Of a DNA stretch of 64,000 nucleotides, positions 56,396 through 64,000 are shown in pieces. The DNA is from Dendrolimus kikuchii (Eukaryota; Arthropoda; Insecta; Lepidoptera; Lasiocampidae), in NCBI GenBank assembly GCA_019925095.2, contig CM034394.1, positions 21,748,272-21,812,271 of the forward strand. The letters are read 5' to 3'. The position numbers and the translations under genes were made by a program. How positions within the stretch are numbered: position 1 is the first letter of the stretch; every line of letters begins with the position of its first letter. The notes under the pieces were generated by a model. It was not told the DNA's origin. It made no database searches and saw only the letters and a program-made list of their open reading frames with translations.

Positions 56396-57890
56396 CGCTG
56401 TGGCCCAAGGTCACCAGAAGTATGTCCAACCGATCAGCTCGAGCTCCGGTATATATTTTGATCCAATTGGCGAACTCAAAATTAACACTGGGTACTTGGA
56501 TATAGTCGCTCCATTTGATATTTCCCACATTGGACCCCATATTCAAAACATTAATTCGGTATTAGGTACAACTCGTTTCTTATGTGGTCAAATTGAAATT
56601 GAAACTACAAGTAAATTGGAATGCCATAATATATTAGAACCACTCATTATCAGGTACCAAGATATGGTCTCTGAGTACTCTTCCATAGCCCATCTTACAA
56701 ACAGCAATAGGTTCAAACGCGCGGCGTGGATAGGTGGCATAGGCACCCTATCCAAAACTATTTTTGGGACTCTAGATGAAGACGATGCTGTCAAATATGA
56801 CAACGCCATACAAAGCATACAAAATAATGAAAAAAGTCTGGGTTCATTAATTAAAGAAAACATTTTAGTTACAACTTCAACTTTGTCGAAATTTAACGAA
56901 ACCTTGCATAAAATAAAAATTAACGAAGCCAGACTAAATGAAGGTATCGACAAGCTATCGTTACAACTAAAAAACTTGTCTTTCATTACCGAAGAACTGA
57001 AAATAAAAGCAAATATTAATCTAATATTAAAAAGTTTGGAAACCTCTGTACTCACCTTATCATTCCAATTGGAAGACCTAACAAATGCAATTATGTTTAG
57101 TAGTCAAAATATACTTCACCCAGCTGTGCTACCTCCCACACAGTTGTACCAAGAGCTTGTTGATAATTATAGATACTTACCTGCTGATTTGAAATTGCCC
57201 GTCACTTTGGAATTAAGTTACATTCATGTACTAATGAATATATCAAATGTTGTTTGTTATAGTTTGAATAATAAAATTGTTTTTATATTAAGAATACCTT
57301 TAGTATCACCTAAAGAATATAGTCTGTATCATAACATAGCATTGCCAACTCCACATAACATTATGAAACCAAATTCATTTAGTTTTATAATTCCCAGCAG
57401 TAAATACATCGCAATGACTAAAGATAAATCGGAATATTGTACACTTGAATCACTGAAAGAATGCAGAGTGATAAGTGCTCGCGAGTTCATCTGTGACGTC
57501 ATTACCGTGTACCCTACCAGTGCAAACCCGAGTTGTGAAAGTGAGTTAATCTCTAACGTAATAAGTACATTACCAACGCAGTGTCAAACCGACTTCATTT
57601 ACGGAGATTTAGATCTATGGAAACCACTTAGCAATAATAATTGGATCTATGTACAATCTCAAAACAATAAATTATATATAGAATGCCCGAAACAGAAAAG
57701 TTTGGAGTTAAATATTGTCGGAACGGGAATTTTGAATATACCGAATAATTGCTTTGCTTACTGTAAAAGTACTAAATTAATACCCAAATCGAATAGTATA
57801 AAAATAAATATTACCGAGACACATTCCGACTTTAATATAATAGATGACTCTTGCTGTACTTTAGATAAGTTTAAAAAAAGAAATAAATAA
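56396..57890 (+). CDS. env: Env glycoprotein ectodomain (baculovirus F-like), second exon, truncated
   Basis: The frame has no ATG start: it opens after the stop at 56370-56372 and is entered at the acceptor 56395/56396; the first possible start codon is only a GTG at 56400. The encoded protein is a class I-type fusion envelope related to baculovirus F proteins (family knowledge). A furin-type site RFKR is encoded at 56709-56720, followed at once by a Gly/Ile-rich fusion-peptide-like stretch ('AAWIGGIGTLSKTIFGTLDE'), then heptad-rich helices and a Cys-rich C-terminal part. The frame stops at 57888, before any membrane anchor. The anchor lies in the next frame (57955-58269), so this copy has a frame break in the 57865-57890 overlap, which contains an A7 run (57873-57879). 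As it stands the product would not be membrane-anchored. Confidence 0.88.
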
Positions 57891-58269
57891 TGAACCTCGT
57901 ATAAAATTACAAAATATTGACTTAGATATTTTCACACCGGAAACAAAGTCGAGATTGAAATCTATGACAGATAAGACAGACGAGATTATTAACCAACATC
58001 AAATAATTAAATACGAGACTCATTATTCTATTCTGTTAGTTTTAATTTTTTGTATTGTCTTTTTATTTTTTGTAATTAAGTGTATTTTGTGCATTAAATC
58101 GCACGACCGTCTCTCCTATAGACTTCCCATATTTACCCGATCAGCTCCAGTAAATTCCCCAGAACCTCTACACCAAACACCAAATCCAGATCCTGTCATC
58201 CCTCTTAAAATCAGGAAATCTCAAAATCCGGAAGTCATTCCATCTCCTAGTACTAGGAGAAATATATAA
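57865..58269 (+). pseudogene. env: Env membrane anchor and tail, offset from the ectodomain frame
   Basis: The frame is open from 57865, so it overlaps the end of the ectodomain frame by 26 bases; the first ATG is at 57955. It encodes a polar juxtamembrane segment, one strongly hydrophobic membrane segment of ~22 residues (about nt 58027-58095), a Cys/Lys boundary, and a Pro-rich cytoplasmic tail of ~50 residues to TAA at 58267. This is the expected end of an errantivirus Env. The one-base offset could be a real mutation, a homopolymer sequencing error or, less likely, a second recoding event. Confidence 0.85.
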
Positions 58270-58286
58270 CTTTTCTTATTGTTTTC

Positions 58287-58318
58287 CTAAACTTCGAAAT
58301 TTCAACCCCGAAGTTTAG
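58287..58318 (+). repeat. perfect 10-bp hairpin before the polypurine tract
   Basis: CTAAACTTCG (58287-58296) pairs with CGAAGTTTAG (58309-58318) around a 12-base loop, between the env stop and the 3' LTR. Function unknown. Confidence 0.85.
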
Positions 58319-58326
58319 TCTACCCC

Positions 58327-58333
58327 GGGGAGG
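58327..58333 (+). other. polypurine tract
   Basis: GGGGAGG directly before TGTTAT of the 3' LTR; primer for plus-strand DNA synthesis by position. It is short. Confidence 0.75.
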
Positions 58334-58550
58334 TGTTATAGATAGTCTATGCACCCTATTCAGCTGACATCATACCTATTCCATTTAGTCATCATATTCA
58401 TATATTAGCTTCCCATTTTGCCCATCCAATACACTCCAGTCTTCATCCAGTCCTCAACCAAGACGGTCGTGTCTTAAATATAACAACTTGTTTTTCAATT
58501 ATCCTTTTTTAAAAAGGGGTTACCCGGGGGTAACCCGGTCCCCCATAACA
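58334..58550 (+). repeat. 3' LTR (217 bp)
   Basis: Same as the 5' LTR but with 10 extra bases that complete the palindrome GGTTACCCGGGGGTAACC near the 3' end. Confidence 0.96.
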
Positions 58551-58554
58551 GTAC
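58551..58554. repeat. GTAC target-site duplication, right
   Basis: Matches 49584-49587. Confidence 0.95.
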
Positions 58555-58656
58555 CTTCAATAACGGAGATAAACACAAGATAACTTTTTATCCTCAACAG
58601 ATAGTATCTGCGGGATAGATCTAAAGTTTATCAAAGTCACTTAACGTGTATGATAT

Positions 58657-59120
58657 TGTTACACCTTACGGGAATCGAATTAAAATGCCGTTGGAATTAC
58701 TATAGAATTTATTAGAACTATACAAACACGTATAACACAGGTACAAATATAAGCGGTCGAAATAAGTCCAAATGTAATGCACAATTCAATAACACGCGCA
58801 AAGTCCGTCACTAAATGTACACACGTCTTGACTCGCTTGTGTTATCGCTTTGACTGCCTCACCCCTCCCTTCGGGCATGACTTTATACTAAACTATTCAA
58901 TATGTCTCGACACAATACTCGACCGCATAACAATAATTTCTAAGAATAACACCTGGGTAATGACTATCATAAACATTACAATACACAATGGCCTGCTTTT
59001 CTAATTACAAGTTTTAAACACAATGCAAACAAAAGAAGTCCAAATGCCGAAAAAGGTAATAAAATGTGTTTCTACAGATGCAGGTGTGATTTTGTCTTTT
59101 GACGGCATTCAGTCGTAACA
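58657..59120 (-). mobile_element. solo LTR, family E, with ATAT target duplication
   Basis: TGTTACACC...TCGTAACA, flanked by ATAT at 58653-58656 and 59121-59124; sense strand minus. It stands ~100 bp from the retrovirus but is unrelated to its LTRs. Confidence 0.88.
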
Positions 59121-59124
59121 ATAT

Positions 59125-59288
59125 GATCTCTTTTCTTTCACCATCTCCCAACTCGTGTATTTGGGGTTGGTACAATATTTCTTTTTCTTCCATACTCCTC
59201 TATTCTGACATACGTCACATCCATCCATATCTTTTTTGGTATACTTTTACATTTATATCCATCAATCTTGCATTTTGACATTCTTTTT
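59125..59288. other. unassigned DNA
   Basis: No feature recognised. Confidence 0.3.
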
Positions 59289-59757
59289 TAACCGACTTTA
59301 AAAAAAGGAGGAGTTTCTCAATTCGTCGGGATCTTTTTTTTTAAAGGTATGTTCACCGATTACTCCGAGATTTATGATCCGATTTACGTGATTCTTTTTT
59401 GTTCGACGCGGAACAGCTGCCATTTAGTCCCCTAAAAATTTGACATAGTTTGGCCTAGTAGTTTTCACTTTATGAACATTATTTATGATAAAAATTCCAT
59501 TCCGATCCATATCTACACCGATTATTCTGAGAGTTATAATCAGATTTATGTGATTCTTATTTAGTTTGATGCGGAATAGTTGCCATTTGTTCCCCTAAAA
59601 ATTGAACATAGTTTGGCCCAGTAGTTTTCATTTTACGAAAAAAATTTTGTTCCCGTTTCTTGGTACCTATATTTTTTAAGGAGCGCGGCACCTTTCGTAG
59701 GTCTACCCATACGTAGCTAGACACTAAAAAGTAACAAATAAATTAAAAAAAAACGTT
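59289..59757 (+). mobile_element. AACCGACTT-type dispersed repeat with internal duplication
   Basis: Starts 'aaccgactttaaaaaaaggaggag', a common lepidopteran repeat start. 'accgattantctgagannta...gttgccatttnntcccctaaaaatt...agtttggccnagtagttttca' is present twice (about 59345-59470 and 59515-59635). Confidence 0.6.
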
Positions 59758-60004
59758 TAAAAAAACCGACTTCAAAAACTAAAAAGTATAAAATAACTTA
59801 TTTCTAAAGCTATTATTATTAATATATATTATCTAAAACATCTTAAAGTCGTTGCAAAGTAAAACAAAAATTACTATATTTTGAAAATTACTAAGCACCG
59901 ACATTAAGATATTTTAGATAATATATATTGATAATAATAGCTTTAGAAATACCTAAGTTATTTTATACTTTTTCGTTTTTTAGTTCTTGAAGTCGGTTTT
60001 TTTT
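59758..60004. mobile_element. foldback element, ~95-bp inverted arms
   Basis: Arm 59758-59852 ('aaaaaccgacttcaaaaactaaaaag...') and arm 59899-60004 are inverted copies with a ~46-bp spacer; a lone arm lies at 20515. Confidence 0.75.
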
Positions 60005-60756
60005 GTCACGTAACTTTCATCCCTCCTCATTACATACATGATGTAATGTACGTACTTAAATAATTTTCTAATAATTATTGCATAAAAAGTTTTCCATCTT
60101 TTCACAAAAATGCAGAATTGTACCAGCATAACTTCTAATTGTTCAAACGTAAAGAAAGCTTATGTTAATTACACTTGACGTTACGACTGCAAAAACTATT
60201 GTTTGTAATGCGTTAAACTGCAGGTAATTTTCAGTAATTTTCTTTTAACTAATTTTCACATAAAACCAACAAAGCATGCAAGCTTTCAAGCAAATTGCAG
60301 TTCATGTTCTAAATTCCGATTGTGCATATATAACTTATACGTTTTTGTGTTTATCGCATTCATCTGTTTTGAAAGTTTTGATTACGTACAATCACGTAAC
60401 GTTGTCAGAACTATTAAAGACTACAGTTTAACCCGCGGGTCAATCCCTGGTACGTACCTCTTGTTTAAAGAGCAGGAGTTAATACAGGTTACATTGTACT
60501 CAATTTTATGTTAGTGTTATTTGCCCCCGGAAGATTGATTTAATTTGCTATCGCAAACTATCCCATATCCCGGCATGAAAAGTATTTATGTCCATTTTCG
60601 GGATTAAAACTATATTTAAACAAAATTACTACATTACCGTTCCAGTATTATATATATATAAAAAAAAGATGATACAAAAATAATGAGTAAAGGTTTTGGT
60701 GAAAAAAGGTTTTTAGTATTCCTAGTAGTTTTTCCGTGAAACCTTACCATCTGATA
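60005..60756. other. unassigned AT-rich DNA
   Basis: No gene recognised; the 64-codon frame at 60320 shows no domain. Confidence 0.35.
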
Positions 60757-60790
60757 TGCGATAGTAACTCTATCTAGAGTTACTATCGCA
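60757..60790. repeat. perfect 16-bp hairpin with 2-nt loop
   Basis: TGCGATAGTAACTCTA - TC - TAGAGTTACTATCGCA. Confidence 0.95.
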
Positions 60791-60937
60791 TTTTTTATAA
60801 CTGATGAATTTTTTTATCTATAAACATGAGAAAAGATTGGTCTTCTATACAAACTTTCATCCTCTATTTCAACCCATTCTGTTAGTAGTTTTATTTAGCT
60901 ATCCTCCGTCTATCTATCTGTAAACTACATAACTAAA

Positions 60938-61010
60938 ATGATCAAAATGACCAAAATGACCAAAATAACCAAAATAACCAGAAATACCAAAATAACGAAA
61001 ATGACAAATC
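60938..61010. repeat. 9-bp tandem repeat (AAAATGACC)
   Basis: About eight imperfect copies of 'aaaatgacc/aaaataacc'. Confidence 0.85.
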
Positions 61011-61059
61011 ACAAAAAATTCTATCCTATTTTCTGCGATAACCTTTAAATATATCAAAT

Positions 61060-61330
61060 CACAATTTTGAATTTTGTCTGTGTGTTCGAGCATTAGGAGG
61101 AAATTATTGAATGTATTTTAAATGAAACTCGTCACAGAGCTACCTTATATCCTGGGTTAACACCTAGTATACTTTTTATCCCGATAACTCACGTCGTTTC
61201 CATGGGATGGACGAATACGGCCAAAAGTGTGGCGCTGTGTTCGCATTTTTTTGGTTCTACCATTGCAATTCACCGACAAACATGTCGTTGTTATGGCAAC
61301 GCGAACAAAATTTGGCTGGCACGCCCTAGA
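61060..61330 (+). mobile_element. Helitron-like repeat fragment
   Basis: 'aaatgaaactcgtcacagagctaccttatatcctgg', 'tactttttatcccgataactcacgtcgtttccatgggatggacgaa' match 43030-43140; no CTAGT end. Confidence 0.5.
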
Positions 61331-61339
61331 AAAAATATA

Positions 61340-61770
61340 AATATGTATAACACTATCGTCATTATATCGTCATTATTACCTCATTTCATTCCTGGGGTTG
61401 TCTGGAAGACATCGCTTTTTAGCGATAAGACCGCTCTTTGTGCATAATTAGACATAGTTTTAGCCTATTATTTTTTGTATTGGTGTCCTGTAGCGGGCGA
61501 TGGTGACCTTCACCGTGTAGCAGCCAGCGGTAAACGAGCTGACCGGGATCTTCAATAAAGAGACTGATTCAGTGAAGAAGTATTTATATTATCAATCAAG
61601 AGACTTTTACAATCATGTGTTCCGTGCGCGGCCCGATACAATTCTCATGTCGATTGTTTTGCAAGGCGTTCCAGGTTTTTGTATTTGAATAATTATATTT
61701 CTCAATATAAATGACGACTAGGTTTTAGTCGCTACAGTACAATAAAGAGTTCTTCTTCTTCATCTACAAG
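61340..61770 (+). mobile_element. LINE 3' UTR (family D) split by a solo LTR
   Basis: 'cctggggttgtctggaagacatcgctttttagcgataagaccgc' to 'ttgtattggtgt', interrupted at 61489-61736, resuming 'acaataaagagttcttcttcttc'. Confidence 0.7.
61489..61736 (+). mobile_element. solo LTR (248 bp), family distinct from E and from the retrovirus
   Basis: TGTAGCG...CGCTACA inverted ends; flanks GTCC (61485-61488) and GTAC (61737-61740) are a GTAC duplication with one change, judging from the uninterrupted family D sequence 'ggtgtacaataaagag' at 19626. 'cttcaataaagag' inside is a polyadenylation-like signal. Confidence 0.75.
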
Positions 61771-62755
61771 CGGGAGGTTTCCGCAACTCGACGACATAGC
61801 GCCTATTTTGCGTGCGAGGGTGGATGAGGGTTTACTCCATCCAGCCCAGTTCCTCCAGGAAGTACACTAGTTTCTTCACGTTACTGAAGACTTCACTGAC
61901 TGAAGGTGCCTGGGGAGTCCAGATACTTCGCCCTGTATTGGGCCACCACAGGCCATATTTCGCGAGTGATAAATCTGTCCTCCTCATAGCACTTGCAGTA
62001 ATCGTCATTTTTGGGTATTTAGTTTTTTGCAGTAATGATATCCCAAGTGTACAGAAAACTTGCTTATTTTTTATTGTTTTAAATACACTAAAAACTTATA
62101 TAGCATGGACCTGTTGTTTAGATATCTAAAGATACATGTATCTACTACGTTCTTCTCGAAACCGCCATTTGCAAGTACTGTATTTGCTATAAGAAGGGTA
62201 GAAATATATACAGAAAATGAAACTATCGAAATACGTATATAATATTTGCGCAATAGCCATATAACTTCATAACATGGGATATTGAAACAAAGACGGTAAG
62301 GGGTTTTCAAAGTTTAATATTTGGTGTAATCTGCGAGTTTCACACCGTGGAACGTTGTGGCGAATCTGAGGGTTGCGAGGGACAAATTTGAGGTCACAAG
62401 TTCGGCTTACAATTAAAACAATGTCTGATAAAGGATTCGCTAATTGGCACATGTAGGAAGGTTGCTAATTTATGAATGTACGGATAATCAGAAATGAGTT
62501 TTTACAGTCTTTTTGAAATTAAATTTCTTTAAACTCGTTGTGAATTGAAACTCGATGAAACGAAGAAGCGACATTAAAAAGAGATAAACACATAAAATTC
62601 AACTTTGTTTAATTCGAAATAACACACATGAATTCGAACACATTCGAAAAAGTGTGTATGCAGTTCACACTTGTCTACTAAGCGTTGTAGATATATTTAT
62701 GTTCGCCTGTGTACTTTGAAGGTTCACTTCTACTGCGTGTGAACTGCACACACAT
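61771..62755. other. unassigned DNA
   Basis: No gene recognised. 62,545-62,600 repeats the block seen at 17254-17345. Confidence 0.35.
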
Positions 62756-62991
62756 ATTTTTTTTTTTATTGCAGGAGATCAGCAGACAGGCAGACGGCCC
62801 ACTTGATGGAAAGCGGATACCATCGCCTATGGACATTTGCAACACCAAAGTTGCTACAAATGCACTGCTGATATCTTAAGAGAAACTGGAACCTGTTCAC
62901 TAATTCCGGAACACAACTCAAGGTTGTTATGGCGACATACTTTAGACCAGGGGTGGTGGCCATCCAGTCGGGCAAATGCCCTACTACCTGG
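62756..62991 (-). mobile_element. family A repeat, truncated
   Basis: T-rich start and GCAGGAGATCAGCAGACAGG to 'ctactacctgg', where the unit breaks off. Confidence 0.84.
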
Positions 62992-63350
62992 CACCGAAAC
63001 ACATATTCCGTGTTCGGTCCCAAGGTCCAGCTAATGAAAGTAATTACCGTAGCCAATAGAGGTTTGCAACACCAGGGGTGAAACCAAGTGGGTCACTGTG
63101 CATCCCGGGGTGACCTAAGCTTGTTGCGCAGTTGAACAATGGGTGTAGCTTCGCTTGTCATCTCGTGTTTTTCCATACAAGCGCCGGGTATGGGACGCAG
63201 GTTTAGGTTTTGCGGAGTAGTTGGTTCCGCCCAGAGTTTTCGCACACGCTGCGCGGCGCTTATCGCCGCGGTCCGGTCCCACCCCCACAGTCGAGAGCGA
63301 CTGAGTATGGTACGAAATGTATTCCCCCTGCGCATCAAAAAATAAATAAA
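62992..63350 (+). other. GC-rich segment ending in (AAAT)n, probable non-LTR element 3' end
   Basis: From about 63,092 the DNA is GC-rich ('gcatcccggggtgacctaagc ... ccgcggtccggtcccacccccacagtcg') and stops at 'aaaaaataaataaatag'. The frames on either strand have no domain I recognise. 3' ends of this look are usual for non-LTR retrotransposons, but I cannot name the family. Confidence 0.4.
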
Positions 63351-63496
63351 TAGGGATGAAACCAACCTTTAGGATGGGGGAATGCGATAGAGAGATCTGC
63401 CAGAAGTATGGGATAGAAGGGGATGAAATAGGGGCCATCGGACGTCTCACTCATTGTACGAAACACGATTATCTAGCCATTTCACGCTAATATTCT

Positions 63497-63829
63497 ATGA
63501 ATGCCCGTAAGGTTCTGGGTCCAATAAAGAGAGAGGATGGTTGCTGGAGGATCCGACCCAATCTTAAAATTCAAAATCTCGTGGCCGAGCCCAAATTAAT
63601 AGGAGAAATAAAAGCTCACTGCCTACATTGGCTGGGTCACGTAGAACGTATGGGAAAGGATTACAGCGTGAGGATAGCATATTTGGGACGGCCGGTAGGT
63701 CGCCGTCCGGCCGGCCGTCCCAAATATCGCTGGAAAGATATAATAGAGGTTGACCTGTCTGAGCTTCGAGCCGATAATTGGCAAGAAACTGCACAGGATA
63801 GGAAAAAAATGAGCCAAGGGAGGAAGTAA
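63497..63829 (+). pseudogene. LINE ORF C-terminus (family C), second copy
   Basis: 'KVLGPIKREDGCWRIRPNLK', 'HWLGHVERMGKDYSVRIAYL' and 'GRPVGRRPAGRPKYRWKD' match 26951; longer at the N-terminal side by ~15 codons and shorter at the C-terminus, where the frame changes after 'QDRKK'. Confidence 0.72.
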
Positions 63830-64000
63830 ATATTCTATAAGTGCGTGGTATCACATAGTTTGAGCCGGACCAGCGAGTAAACAAGAGATGATTTCAGCTC
63901 AGCTCTACCACGGCAACCTTGGTGGAAGGTCTAAAAAAGAGTTGCAGATTCCAATGAAAAATTAAACGTAAAATAAATATAGTCTAATAAAACAGGTGTT
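63830..64000. other. unassigned DNA
   Basis: No feature recognised. Confidence 0.3.

Larger units (their letters stand above)
49588..58550 (+). mobile_element. full-length errantivirus-type endogenous retrovirus (Ty3/gypsy group)
   Basis: 8,963-bp provirus: LTR, primer site, leader, gag, pol (-1 frame), env, polypurine tract, LTR. The order PR-RT-RNase H-IN followed by a baculovirus-F-like env is that of Metaviridae errantiviruses, of which TED from Trichoplusia ni is a lepidopteran example (family knowledge). The LTRs show no base substitution by eye, so the insertion is recent. Gag and Pol frames are open throughout; only Env is interrupted (57873-57879). It is inserted in AT-rich repeat DNA; another family's solo LTR (58657) lies about 100 bp beyond its right edge. 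Confidence 0.96.

Noticed and set aside
56588..57055. 155-codon minus-strand frame
   Set aside because: Antisense of env; no domain.

Overview
The window looks like repeat-dense, AT-rich insect nuclear DNA, most probably from a moth or butterfly. The basis is the set of dispersed repeats: CTAGT-ending Helitron-like elements, non-LTR retrotransposons with (TATG)n tails, Penelope-like elements with a GIY-YIG endonuclease, a tRNA-derived SINE, and an errantivirus-type endogenous retrovirus with a baculovirus-F-like envelope. I recognise no host protein-coding gene, tRNA or rRNA gene. Unassigned stretches could be intergenic or intronic.

Layout. 1-9 kb: Helitron-like repeats, a 12-bp minisatellite, three near-complete copies plus one truncated copy of a ~310-bp A-tailed repeat (family A), a solo LTR with a family A copy nested in it, and a GT microsatellite. 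9-20 kb: the 3' part of a Penelope-like element (minus strand), a solo LTR, a long (TA)n tract next to a Penelope terminal fragment, a SINE, a hAT-like non-autonomous element, and 3' ends of several LINE families. 20-34 kb: mostly unassigned AT-rich DNA with palindromic elements, two more solo LTRs, LINE tails and a decayed LINE with an RNase H domain. 34-49 kb: SINE, tandem family A copies, a GT microsatellite, RTE-like LINE remnants, Helitron-like copies, and a LINE 3' fragment ending in (TATG)n and then (TA)n.

49,588-58,550 is the main object: a full-length Ty3/gypsy-group endogenous retrovirus of errantivirus type. It has 4-bp GTAC target duplications, LTRs identical by eye apart from one 10-bp palindrome difference, and a primer-binding site complementary to the 3' end of tRNA-Leu. 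Its leader holds three 67-bp tandem repeats and a short hydrophobic reading frame that stops at a perfect splice donor. Gag carries a CCHC knuckle and ends at an A-AAA-AAC slip site. Pol follows in the -1 frame and starts with seven 23-residue tandem repeats before the protease, RT, RNase H and integrase. Env lacks an ATG of its own: it opens at a splice acceptor whose phase fits the leader exon, which would supply a signal peptide. In this copy Env is broken by a frame offset at an A7 run, which puts the membrane anchor in another frame.

58.5-64 kb: another solo LTR, a foldback element, a perfect 16-bp hairpin, an unrelated solo LTR inserted in a LINE 3' end, and further family A and LINE fragments. 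Apart from the retrovirus, every coding trace I can name is a truncated transposon pseudogene.
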